Positions 1 through 7,563 of a stretch of 64,000 nt of DNA are shown here, one piece after another (position 1 is the first letter of the stretch; the number at the start of each line of letters is the position of its first letter). This DNA is from Umezawaea beigongshangensis (GTDB taxonomy: Bacteria; Actinomycetota; Actinomycetes; Mycobacteriales; Pseudonocardiaceae), in NCBI RefSeq assembly GCF_016464305.1, contig NZ_JAEIOJ010000001.1, positions 580,685 through 644,684 of the forward strand. The letters run 5' to 3'. The notes under the pieces are model-generated. The model worked only from the letters and a program-made list of their open reading frames with translations, did not search any database and was not told the origin of the DNA. Made by a program: the position numbers and the translations under genes.

Positions 1-45
1 GACGAGTAGCGCGCGAACCGCTCGCGCGCCGGCGGATTCGCGCGG

Positions 46-74
46 CGCCCCGCCCCGGTGCGCGGGGCGGGGCG
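46..74 (-). terminator. GC-rich hairpin after the DUF3817 gene
   Basis: A perfect 11-bp inverted repeat (arms 46-56 and 64-74) lies 6 nt beyond the stop codon of the leftward gene. It has no T tract, as is usual for actinobacterial hairpin terminators. Termination is inferred. Confidence 0.55.
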
Positions 75-79
75 ACGGC

Positions 80-403
80 TCAGTTCTCGGCGGTCCGAGC
101 GCCGGAGGGCAGGCGGCCGGTGCGCGACGCCCAGCGCTCGAACACGATCGTGCCGAACGGCGGGATGCTCGCCACCAGCGCGAGGACCGTCGTGCGGACG
201 TCCCAGCGCAGCGGGCCGTGCGCCAGCAGCGCCACGAGCACGTACGCCACGAAGACCGCTCCGTGCACCGGGCCGAACACCTTGACGCCGATCTCGTTCT
301 CGACCACCACGTACTTGAAGAACATGCCGATCAGCAGACCGGCCCACGACACCGCCTCGGCGAGCGCGAGCAGGCGGAAGCGTCCGGCGGGGCTGGCGAG
401 CAC
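80..403 (-). CDS. DUF3817 family small integral membrane protein
   Basis: This 107-residue protein has three predicted membrane segments (roughly residues 9-27, 44-64 and 70-90) and the conserved layout of DUF3817 proteins, including the 'FGPVHG' and 'PFGTIVFERW' stretches. The biochemical role of the family is unknown. The GTG start is supported by a GGGAG box 6 nt upstream. It follows the ABC exporter on the same strand with a 69-nt gap, so co-transcription is possible. A hairpin follows its stop codon. The family assignment is fairly secure; no function is claimed. Confidence 0.8.
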   Translation of the reverse strand: MLASPAGRFRLLALAEAVSWAGLLIGMFFKYVVVENEIGVKVFGPVHGAVFVAYVLVALLAHGPLRWDVRTTVLALVASIPPFGTIVFERWASRTGRLPSGARTAEN

Positions 404-472
404 GGGGCTCTCCCTTCACTGGGGGCGATTCGTCCCATTGTGGAGAGTGAGAGCGCTCACCGCCCCACCGGG

Positions 473-1516
473 TCAGTCCTCCCAGCGGAAGACGCGCGTC
501 GCCACCAGACCCACGACGAGCGTGAAGCCGATCAGCACCGCGGAGGGCACCGCCAGCGCCTCGATCCCCTTGCCGCGCACCAGGACGTCGACCATGCCGT
601 CGTTCATGTGCCGCAGCGGGAAGACCAGCGACACGGTCTGCAACCAGTCCGGCGCCTGCTCCACCGGGAAGAAGGTGCCGCCGAGGAACGACATCGGCAG
701 CACGACGGCGTTCGCCGCGCCGCTGGCCGCCTCCTCGGTGCGGCAGAACGCGCCCACGAGCATCCCCACGGAGAAGAACGCGAGCGTGCCGAGGACCAGC
801 AGCGGGATCGCGAGGTACCACTGCCCGGAGAGCGTCAGGCCGAACACCGGCAGCACGGCGACGGCCACGAACACGACGCCCTGGAGCAGGGCCGTGCCGA
901 TGCTGACCAGCACGCGCGAGACGAGCACGGTGCCGACGCCCACCGGCGCGAGCCGGATGCGCCGCAGCACCTGCTTCTTGCGCCACGACACCAGCGTCAG
1001 CGCCGCGCCGAACACCGCGGAGATCGACACGCCCCAGGACAGGATGCCCGGCGTGAGGTACTGGATCGGCTTGAGGGAGACGTCCTCGACCGGCCGCTGG
1101 TCCAGCACGAACGTGCGCGGCTGTCCCGTGGCGGCGAGGTTGGCCTCGTTCACCACGCCGGACACGATGCCGGTGACGACGCCGGCCGCGGCCCGGTCGC
1201 TCGCGGCGAACCGCAGCCGCACGTCGTCGCCGTCCTGCGCGACGACGGCGGGCAGGTCCCCGTCGACGACCTGCCGCACCGCGGTGTCCAGGTCGTCGAA
1301 GCGCTGGAGCTCCAGCGCTTCGCCCGCGCCGAGCGCCGCGATCACCGGGCCGTCGCCGACCACGCCGATCTTCGTCCTCTCCCCGCCGCTGCCGCCGAGC
1401 AGCAGGCCGAAGATCACCAGGAACATCAGCGGGAACACGAACATGAAGAAGAGGGACGTCCTGTCCCGGTAGAAGCCCTTGATCATGGCGATCGACAGGC
1501 TCGTGAACGCGGTCAC
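473..1516 (-). CDS. ABC-2 type transporter permease
   Basis: The 347-residue membrane subunit of an ABC exporter. One membrane span near residues 17-37 is followed by a large extracytoplasmic region (about 40-170) and then five spans in the C-terminal half, the ABC2_membrane_3 (YhgE/DrrB-like) arrangement. The GTG start overlaps the TGA of the upstream ATPase gene by 4 nt (GTGA), so the two subunits are translationally coupled. The substrate is unknown; relatives export antibiotics, lipids or dyes. No regulator is adjacent, so a resistance role cannot be argued from context. Confidence 0.85.
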   Translation of the reverse strand: MTAFTSLSIAMIKGFYRDRTSLFFMFVFPLMFLVIFGLLLGGSGGERTKIGVVGDGPVIAALGAGEALELQRFDDLDTAVRQVVDGDLPAVVAQDGDDVRLRFAASDRAAAGVVTGIVSGVVNEANLAATGQPRTFVLDQRPVEDVSLKPIQYLTPGILSWGVSISAVFGAALTLVSWRKKQVLRRIRLAPVGVGTVLVSRVLVSIGTALLQGVVFVAVAVLPVFGLTLSGQWYLAIPLLVLGTLAFFSVGMLVGAFCRTEEAASGAANAVVLPMSFLGGTFFPVEQAPDWLQTVSLVFPLRHMNDGMVDVLVRGKGIEALAVPSAVLIGFTLVVGLVATRVFRWED

Positions 1517-2430
1517 GCCCGGTACTCCCGTCCGGTCAGGTCGAGGAAGACGTCCTCCAGCGTGGCGGTGCGCACCTGGAGGCCGTCGAGCGCGCCGCGC
1601 TCGGCCAGCGCGGAGAGCACCGGCGCGGGGGTGCGGGTGGACAGCGACAGCGCGACCTCGCTCTCGACGACGTCGTCCACGCCGGCCAGTGCCCTCGCCT
1701 CCGCGATCGGCAGCGCGCCGCGTTGCAGCAGCACGGTCGTGGGCGCGTCGAGCCCGCGCACGAGCGCCGCGGGCGAGTCCATCGCGAGCACCCGGCCGCG
1801 GTCCACGATCGCCACCCGGTCGCAGAGGATCTCCGCCTCGTCCAGGTGGTGCGTCGTGAGCACGACGGTCTTGCCGCGCTGCTGGATGGCGCGCAGCACG
1901 TCCCACAGGTTGCGACGCGCCTGCGGGTCCAGCGCGGCGGTCGGCTCGTCGAGGAACACCACGTCCGGGTCGTGCACGAGTGCGCACGCGATCGACAGGC
2001 GCTGGCGCTGACCGCCGGACAGCTCGTTCTCCTGCACGTCCGCCTTGTCGGTGAGCCCGACCAGCTCCAGCATGTCCGCGACGACCGCCTCGCCCACGCC
2101 GTAGAGCGAGCCGAACGTCCCGAGCTGCTCCTTCGCGGTGAGCCTCTCGAAGAACGACGACGCCTGGAGCTGCACGCCGATGCGCGGCAGCAGCGCGGAG
2201 TTGCGCGGCCACGGGTCCTGCCCCAGCAGCCGCACGAAGCCGGAGTCGGCCTGGCGCAGCCCCTCGACGATCTCCAGGACGGTGGTCTTCCCCGCCCCGT
2301 TCGGTCCCAGGATGCCGAAGAACTCGCCCTCGGCGACGGTGAACGACACACCGTCCACGGCGACGAGGTCGCCGTAGCTCTTGCGGACGTCCTGCACGAC
2401 GACGGCAGGACCCCGTTCCCCCTCGGTCAT
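1513..2430 (-). CDS. ABC transporter ATP-binding protein
   Basis: A 305-residue exporter ATPase. The Walker A motif GPNGAGKTT is at about residues 42-50, the signature LSGGQRQR starts at about 137, the Walker B VVFLDEP is at about 157-163, and a switch His follows in 'LTTHHLDEAE'. The C-terminal 80 residues form the usual DrrA-type extension. The ATG at 2430 is chosen because a TACCGT -10 box (2437-2442) sits 6 nt upstream, giving a leaderless transcript; no ribosome-binding site is visible. It forms an operon with the overlapping permease gene. The substrate is not predictable. Confidence 0.9.
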   Translation of the reverse strand: MTEGERGPAVVVQDVRKSYGDLVAVDGVSFTVAEGEFFGILGPNGAGKTTVLEIVEGLRQADSGFVRLLGQDPWPRNSALLPRIGVQLQASSFFERLTAKEQLGTFGSLYGVGEAVVADMLELVGLTDKADVQENELSGGQRQRLSIACALVHDPDVVFLDEPTAALDPQARRNLWDVLRAIQQRGKTVVLTTHHLDEAEILCDRVAIVDRGRVLAMDSPAALVRGLDAPTTVLLQRGALPIAEARALAGVDDVVESEVALSLSTRTPAPVLSALAERGALDGLQVRTATLEDVFLDLTGREYRA

Positions 2431-2436
2431 GGGTGG

Positions 2437-2442
2437 ACGGTA
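2437..2442 (-). promoter_or_regulatory. -10 box TACCGT, leaderless ABC operon
   Basis: TACCGT on the minus strand lies 6 nt before the ATG at 2430. Transcription would start at or next to the start codon. Inferred from spacing only. Confidence 0.5.
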
Positions 2443-2485
2443 GAACGCCGCGTCCGGCGGTGTCGGCGCTTCGCCGCACGTCGAT

Positions 2486-2515
2486 GCGAAAGTCGCGGCC
2501 GATCGCGACTTTCGC
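2486..2515 (-). terminator. Perfect 12-bp hairpin after the GH92 gene
   Basis: Arms 2486-2497 and 2504-2515 are perfectly complementary around a 6-nt loop, directly after the GH92 stop codon and before the ABC operon promoter. It should separate the two transcription units. Confidence 0.65.
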
Positions 2516-2516
2516 C

Positions 2517-4877
2517 TCACCTCCGGTCGCGGTGCGGGTGCGGCTCGTCCCGGTCCGCGCACGGCGAGGGCGGGACGCTGTCCGGCGAGGTGCCCCACGC
2601 GACGCGCTCCGGGTCGGTGGTGAGCGAGAAGTCCAGCACGGTCCCGCGCCGCACCCGCTCCAGGTCGACCCACACGGCGTCGCTCGCCCGGCCGTCCACC
2701 CGCAGCGCGGCCACGTGCTGGAGCACCGACGGGTCGGCGCCGGGCGCCCTGATCTCCAGGTCGCGTCCGCCGTGCTGGTGCACGACGGCACGGCGGAAGC
2801 GCGGCGCGTGGAGCACGAACTGACCGGTGCCGTTGACCACGGGGTAGAGCCCCAGCGCGCTGAAGACGTACCACGCGGACATCTGCCCGAGGTCGTCGTT
2901 GCCGGTGACCCCGTCGGGGGCGTTGACGAACAGCGTCTGCGCCGCCCGCACGACCTGCGAGGTCTTCCACGGCTGGCCGGTCAGCGCGTACGTCCACGGC
3001 ACGTGCAGGTCCGGTTCGTTGTTCGGGTTGTAGCGGAACTGGTCGTAGTAGTCGTAGGGCCCCACGACCCACTTCTCGCGCGCGGTCGCCGCCGGGTCGG
3101 CCACCAGGTCGGCGTGGGCGAAGAAGTCGTCCAGCCGGGCGTGCACGGCGTCCGCGCCGCCCATCTGCCGCACGAGCCCCGGCACGTCGTGCTGGACGAG
3201 CCACTGGTACTGCCACGCCGTCCCCTCGTGGAAGCCGTCCTGGCCCTGCGGGGAGAACGGCTCCAGCCACTCGCCGCCCGCGCGCTTCGGGCGGGGGAAG
3301 CCGGTGAAGCCCCGGTCGGTGACGGTCGGGTCCCACAGCAGCCGGTGGTTGCGCCCCCGCTCGCGCAGCGCGTCGGCGTCGGCGTCCTTCCCCAGCGCCC
3401 GCGCCATGATCGACAGCGAGCAGTCGGCCAGCGCGTACTCCAGGGTGGCCGACGCGCCGTGCCGCGGGTCGGCGTCCTGACCCTTGATCGGGAAGTCCTC
3501 GTCGTACTGGACGAAGCCGTGCTCCAGGTAGTTCGGGTTGCCGGAGCGCCCGGCGAACGGCGAGTCGGCCGGCGGCACGCCGTTCACGTTCCGCGCCAGC
3601 GCCTCGTACGCCTCCTCCTCCAGCCCGGCCAGCGCGCCGAAGCGCCACAGGTCGACCAGGAACGGCGTGACCGGGTCGCCGGTCATGGTGTTGGTCTCCT
3701 GGTTGGCGTAGGCCCAGCGCGGCAGCCAGCCGCCCTGCTCGCCGATCGCCAGCACGGACCGCGCGACGTCGCGCGCCCGGTCGGGCCGCAGCAGCGCCAG
3801 GAGCTGGTTCTGCGCGCGGTAGGTGTCCCACAGCGAGAAGTACTCGTAGTAGGTCCAGCCGTCGGCCAGGTGGACCCGGCCGTCGAACCCGCGGTAGCGG
3901 CCGTCCGCGTCGCTGCCGGTGAGCGGCTGGAGCAGCACGTGGTAGAGCGCGGTGCAGAAGACGGTGCGGTCGTCGGCGTCCTCGGTCTCGATCTCGACGC
4001 TCGACAGCTCGCGCCGCCAGGCGTCCTGCGCGGCCCGCTTCAGCTCGTCGAACGACCTGCCCCGCACCTCGGCGAGGTTGCGGTCCGCGCCCTCGGCGTC
4101 GACCTGGGACAGCGCGGTGGCCGAGGTGACCGGCGGACCGTCGGGGAAGACGACCCACGCGCCGCGCAGTCCCCCGCCCCCGGCCGACTCGCGCGAGCCC
4201 GGCGCGCCGCCCTCCGGCGACCACGTGCCGAAGCTCGTGAACGGCCGATCGAACCGCGTGGTGAACCACGTCGTGTAGGGCTTGCCGCCGCAGAACGCCT
4301 GTGCCGTCACGGTCCCGGCGATCGTGCGGTCGTCCACGACGCGGACGCCGCTCGCGCTCACCGGCTCCCGGTCGTTGGCCTGGCCGACGTTGACGAACAC
4401 GTTGCCGCCACCGGCGTCGAAGGTGAACCGCTCCACGCCGACCCTGGTGGTGGCGGTGCTCTCGACGGTGATGCCGCCGTAGCCGGTGAGCCGCACGCGG
4501 TAGTGGCCGGGCTCGCCCACCTCGCCGTCGTGCGTGTACGGCGAGCCGTAGCGGCGGTGGTCGAACGCCGCGGGGTCCGCCGGGTCGAACGCGCCGCCCG
4601 GCCCGACGTCGCCGGTGGTGGGCAGCACCGGGACGAGGCCGCCCTGCTCCCAGCAGCCCGCGCCGGACAGGAAGAAGTGGCCGAAGCCGCGGATCAGCGG
4701 GTCGTCGTGGTGGTAGCCCGCGTAGTGCGAGCCGACGGGGCTGGACTGCGCCTTGCCGAAGGGCATCGACGCGCCGGGGAAGGTGTTCCCCTCCTCGCGG
4801 GTGCCGATGAACGTGTTCACCGACCTGATCGGGTCCGCCGGTGGAGTGGCCCCGGCGGCGGGCGTCAGCGCGTTCAC
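2517..4877 (-). CDS. GH92 family alpha-mannosidase
   Basis: A 786-residue glycoside hydrolase of family 92, calcium-dependent exo-alpha-mannosidases (mostly alpha-1,2). Recognisable family blocks are 'VNTFIGTREEGNTFPGAS' near the N-terminus, 'FSLWDTYRAQ', 'ANQETNTMTGDP', 'FHEGTAWQYQW' and the C-terminal 'GNDDLGQMSAWYVFSALG'. No signal peptide precedes the first block, so the enzyme is probably cytoplasmic, unlike most GH92 members. The start is uncertain: the GTG at 4877 has a GGAGG only 1 nt upstream, and a leaderless start is possible. It diverges from lacI-manA, so it should release mannose for that pathway. No sugar importer is adjacent. Confidence 0.88.
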   Translation of the reverse strand: MNALTPAAGATPPADPIRSVNTFIGTREEGNTFPGASMPFGKAQSSPVGSHYAGYHHDDPLIRGFGHFFLSGAGCWEQGGLVPVLPTTGDVGPGGAFDPADPAAFDHRRYGSPYTHDGEVGEPGHYRVRLTGYGGITVESTATTRVGVERFTFDAGGGNVFVNVGQANDREPVSASGVRVVDDRTIAGTVTAQAFCGGKPYTTWFTTRFDRPFTSFGTWSPEGGAPGSRESAGGGGLRGAWVVFPDGPPVTSATALSQVDAEGADRNLAEVRGRSFDELKRAAQDAWRRELSSVEIETEDADDRTVFCTALYHVLLQPLTGSDADGRYRGFDGRVHLADGWTYYEYFSLWDTYRAQNQLLALLRPDRARDVARSVLAIGEQGGWLPRWAYANQETNTMTGDPVTPFLVDLWRFGALAGLEEEAYEALARNVNGVPPADSPFAGRSGNPNYLEHGFVQYDEDFPIKGQDADPRHGASATLEYALADCSLSIMARALGKDADADALRERGRNHRLLWDPTVTDRGFTGFPRPKRAGGEWLEPFSPQGQDGFHEGTAWQYQWLVQHDVPGLVRQMGGADAVHARLDDFFAHADLVADPAATAREKWVVGPYDYYDQFRYNPNNEPDLHVPWTYALTGQPWKTSQVVRAAQTLFVNAPDGVTGNDDLGQMSAWYVFSALGLYPVVNGTGQFVLHAPRFRRAVVHQHGGRDLEIRAPGADPSVLQHVAALRVDGRASDAVWVDLERVRRGTVLDFSLTTDPERVAWGTSPDSVPPSPCADRDEPHPHRDRR

Positions 4878-4926
4878 GCCTCCATCATCGCCGCGACGGC
4901 CGCGAACGACAGGACGAGTCTCGCGC

Positions 4927-4969
4927 GGCTCACGCGGAGAGTCCCACCCGGAGAGGCTCACGCGGAGAG
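4927..4969. repeat. 15-bp direct repeat in the mannosidase-lacI intergenic region
   Basis: GGCTCACGCGGAGAG occurs at 4927-4941 and again at 4955-4969. It lies in the likely promoter region of the GH92 gene. Its function is unknown; it may be a regulator site or chance. Confidence 0.4.
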
Positions 4970-5103
4970 GACGTGGAACGCGGCGCCGGGGAGAGGCCAC
5001 CGGCCACCACGGCCGACGCGGTGCGAGCCGTCCCGAACCGCCTCGCTGCTCCGTCCGCGCGCGTCGCCTCCCGCACGGCGTCGCGCGGACGTCCGAGAAG
5101 GTC

Positions 5104-5117
5104 TGACAACGCTGACA
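5104..5117. promoter_or_regulatory. LacI-family operator (CRE-like), distal
   Basis: TGACAACGCTGACA matches every fixed position of the LacI-family consensus TGNNANCGNTNNCA. It lies between the divergent GH92 and lacI genes, about 230 nt before the GH92 start. It is a probable binding site for the adjacent LacI regulator. Confidence 0.6.
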
Positions 5118-5281
5118 GGAACCGGACAGGTCCTCCCGCGGTGCTCGGAGCACCGCCGGGAGTGCTCGTGCCGCGTCACGACCCCGACCTGGTGTTCTCC
5201 GGTTCCGCACGCCCGAACCGCTCCGGGAACGGGAAGATTCCCCCACTGGTACATCCGGGGCACGTCCTCGCTTGACCGGTT

Positions 5282-5295
5282 CGGAAGCGTTGACA
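5282..5295. promoter_or_regulatory. LacI-family operator overlapping the lacI -35 box
   Basis: CGGAAGCGTTGACA matches TGNNANCGNTNNCA at all but one fixed position. Its right end is the TTGACA -35 element of lacI, so binding would block transcription of lacI-manA. Confidence 0.55.
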
Positions 5296-5319
5296 GGCAC
5301 CGCGGAGTGCGTGTCCAAT
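5290..5319 (+). promoter_or_regulatory. Promoter of lacI-manA
   Basis: A perfect -35 hexamer TTGACA (5290-5295) is separated by 18 nt from TCCAAT (5314-5319). The predicted start point is within a few nt of the ATG at 5329, and no Shine-Dalgarno sequence is present, so the message is leaderless or nearly so. Confidence 0.55.
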
Positions 5320-5328
5320 TCACCGACC

Positions 5329-6384
5329 ATGACAACGTTGTCCGCCACCGGTGCGACATCCGGCCACCCGTCAGGCGCCCGCAAGGTGCGCCGGGCGACC
5401 ATGAACGACGTGGCGCGGCTGGCCGGCGTGAGCATCAAGACGGTGTCCCGCGTCGTGAACGACGAGCCCGGTGTCCACCCGGCCACCGCGGAGCGGGTCC
5501 TCGCCGCCATCGACCAGCTCGGCTTCCGCCGCAACCTCAGCGCGCGCAACCTGCGCCGCGGCTCGTCCACCGGGACCATCGGTCTCGTCCTGGAGGACGT
5601 GGGCAACCCCTTCTACTCGGGGGTCACCCGCGCCGTGGAGGAGATCTCCAGGGTGCGCGGCAGACAGGTCATCACCGGCTCCTCCGACGAGGACCCCGGC
5701 CGCGAGCGCGAACTCGCGCTGGAGTTCTGCTCGCGCCGCGTCGACGGCCTGCTGATCGTCCCGGCCGGGTTGCAGCACGGCTACCTCGTCCCGGAGATGC
5801 GCGCCGGAACCCCCGTGGTGTTCCTCGACCGCCCCGCCGGTGACGTCGTCGCCGACACGGTGCTGGTGGACAACATCGGCGGCACCGTCGAGGCCGTCGC
5901 GCACCTCGTGGCCCAGGGCCACCGGCGGATCGCCTTCCTGGGCGACTCCCCCGACATCTTCACGGCCAACGAGCGGTTGCGCGGCTACCGCGAGGGCTGC
6001 GCCCGCTCGGGGATCGGCTACCACGAGGACCTGGTCGCGATGGGCCCGCACGACCAGGGGAGCGTGGGCCGCGCGCTGCACCGGCTCACCACCGGGCGCG
6101 ACCCGGCGACGGCCGTGGTGACCGGCAACAACCGGATCACCGTGCACGCCCTGCGGTCCCTGTCCTCCTGGTCGGCCCGGCCCGCGCTCGTGGGCTTCGA
6201 CGACTTCGAGCTCGCCGACCTGCTCTCCCCGCCGGTGACCGTGATCGCGCACGACGCGAGCGCGCTCGGCAAGGCCGCCGCAGACCTGCTGTTCGCCCGG
6301 TTGGACGGCGACAGCTCGCCACCGCGCCGAGTCGTGCTCCCGGTGCGGTTGGTACCACGTGGATCAGGGGAGGTTCGTGCGTGA
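5329..6384 (+). CDS. LacI family transcriptional regulator
   Basis: A 351-residue regulator. The LacI headpiece 'MNDVARLAGVSIKTVSRVVN' begins at about residue 25 and is followed by the hinge helix 'SARNLRRG' and a periplasmic-binding-protein-like effector domain with 'NPFYSGV', 'LLIVPAG', 'FLDRPAG', 'ITVHALRSL' and 'LVGFDDFELADLL'. The ATG at 5329 is preferred to the upstream in-frame TTG (5272), which would lie upstream of the promoter. It overlaps manA by 4 nt. Context suggests it senses mannose, a mannoside or mannose-6-phosphate and represses both divergent units through the CRE-like operators. The ligand is inferred from neighbours only. Confidence 0.9.
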   Translation: MTTLSATGATSGHPSGARKVRRATMNDVARLAGVSIKTVSRVVNDEPGVHPATAERVLAAIDQLGFRRNLSARNLRRGSSTGTIGLVLEDVGNPFYSGVTRAVEEISRVRGRQVITGSSDEDPGRERELALEFCSRRVDGLLIVPAGLQHGYLVPEMRAGTPVVFLDRPAGDVVADTVLVDNIGGTVEAVAHLVAQGHRRIAFLGDSPDIFTANERLRGYREGCARSGIGYHEDLVAMGPHDQGSVGRALHRLTTGRDPATAVVTGNNRITVHALRSLSSWSARPALVGFDDFELADLLSPPVTVIAHDASALGKAAADLLFARLDGDSSPPRRVVLPVRLVPRGSGEVRA

Positions 6385-7403
6385 GTCCTGGTGACATCCG
6401 GCCCGTCGAGTTGCCGGCCAACCAGCCGAAGCAGTTCTACCGGGGCGGTGCCTCGATCGCCGAGCTGCGCGGCCGGTCCGCCGCCGCGGACTTCGGGCCG
6501 GAGGACTGGGTGGCGTCGACGACGACGCTGTTCGGTCGCGAGGACGCGGGGCTGAGCACGCTGCCCGACGGGAGGCCGCTCCGCGACGCCGTGGCCGCCG
6601 ACCCGGTGAGCTGGCTGGGAGCCGGGCACGTCGAGGTCTTCGGCGCGGACACCGCCCTGCTGGTGAAGCTGCTCGACGCGGGGCAGCGGCTGCCCGTGCA
6701 CGTCCACCCGTCGAACGAGTTCGCCGAGACCCACCTGGGGTGCCGGCACGGCAAGACCGAGTCGTGGATCGTCGTCGGCACCACCGGTGACGAACCGCTG
6801 GTGTACGCGGGCTTCCGCGAGAACGTGGACGCGGAGACCGTGGCCCGCTGGGTGTCCGAACAGGACTCGGCGGCGATGCTGGAGTCGCTCAACCCGCTGC
6901 GCGTCGAGCCCGGCGACACGGTGTTCGTCCCGGCCGGGCTGCCGCACGCCATCGGCGAGGGCGTCTTCATCGTGGAGCTCCAGCAGCCGACCGACTTCTC
7001 CGTGACGCTGGAGTGGGACGGCTTCCTGCCGAACGCCGACTCGGGTCACCTCGGTCTCGGCTACGACAAGGCGCTCGCCTGCGTCGACCGCTCCGGCCGG
7101 GCGGGCGACCTGGAGTCGCTGGTGACGCGCACCGCCGGGTCGGCCACCGGCGTGGTGAACCTGTTCTCCGCACAGGCCGACCCGTTCTTCCGCGCCGACC
7201 GGCTGCACGTGTCCGGCTCGCTGGAACTCGACGCGTCCTTCGCCGTGCTGGTGGTGCTGGAGGGTTCCGGCACCGTCGGCGGGCTGGACGTGCGCCGGGG
7301 CAGCACCGTCGTGGTCCCGCACGCCGCGGGCGACCTGGTCGTGGAGGGCGAGCTCGTCGCGATCCGCTGCAGGCCGCCGCTGTCGCCAGCTCCCCGGAGG
7401 TGA
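6381..7403 (+). CDS. manA: Mannose-6-phosphate isomerase, class I
   Basis: A 340-residue cupin-type phosphomannose isomerase interconverting mannose-6-phosphate and fructose-6-phosphate. The zinc-binding core is visible as 'LPVHVHPSNEFAETHLG' (about residues 110-126) with 'HGKTESW' just after it, and the second cupin strand set contains 'VFVPAGLPHAIG'. The GTG start lies inside the lacI stop (GTGA), so the pair is translationally coupled. With the GH92 mannosidase it makes a short mannoside-to-glycolysis route under the same LacI regulator. No mannose kinase is in the block, so a kinase or PTS elsewhere is needed. Confidence 0.85.
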   Translation: MSPGDIRPVELPANQPKQFYRGGASIAELRGRSAAADFGPEDWVASTTTLFGREDAGLSTLPDGRPLRDAVAADPVSWLGAGHVEVFGADTALLVKLLDAGQRLPVHVHPSNEFAETHLGCRHGKTESWIVVGTTGDEPLVYAGFRENVDAETVARWVSEQDSAAMLESLNPLRVEPGDTVFVPAGLPHAIGEGVFIVELQQPTDFSVTLEWDGFLPNADSGHLGLGYDKALACVDRSGRAGDLESLVTRTAGSATGVVNLFSAQADPFFRADRLHVSGSLELDASFAVLVVLEGSGTVGGLDVRRGSTVVVPHAAGDLVVEGELVAIRCRPPLSPAPRR

Positions 7404-7406
7404 GCC

Positions 7407-7523
7407 GTGTCCCCCGCCCGCGCCGGTGAGGTCGTGTCGCTGATCGGCGACGGCGGGACGGGCGGGTCGACGCCGGTGACGTGCCCGTCCGGCGTGGTCG
7501 CTCGCCACCGGCGGTCCCGCTGA
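7407..7523 (+). CDS. Possible 38-residue protein after manA
   Basis: A short ORF begins with GTG 3 nt after the manA stop. A strong GGAGGTGA sequence, which includes the manA stop, lies upstream at good spacing. The product is small, Gly/Pro/Arg-rich and resembles nothing I recognise. It ends at the terminator hairpin. It may be a genuine small protein, the remnant of a third operon gene, or chance. Confidence 0.3.
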   Translation: MSPARAGEVVSLIGDGGTGGSTPVTCPSGVVARHRRSR

Positions 7524-7563
7524 GCGCGGCCGTGGGCGGCGGATCGGCCGCCCACGGCCGCGC
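7524..7563. terminator. Bidirectional 17-bp hairpin terminator
   Basis: Arms 7524-7540 and 7547-7563 are perfectly complementary with a 6-nt loop. The hairpin sits between the converging manA operon and the gene ending at 7563. Confidence 0.7.

Noticed and set aside
218-2011. Long rightward ORF of 597 codons opposite the ABC genes
   Set aside because: It is the high-GC antisense shadow of the ABC permease and ATPase genes; composition is Arg/His/Gln-rich with no domain.
5272-5328. Longer lacI reading frame starting at TTG 5272
   Set aside because: The extension contains the TTGACA promoter and an operator, so it lies upstream of transcription start.
2433-5843. 1136-codon rightward ORF across the GH92 and lacI regions
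   Set aside because: It lies antisense to GH92 and in the wrong frame of lacI; no recognisable protein features.
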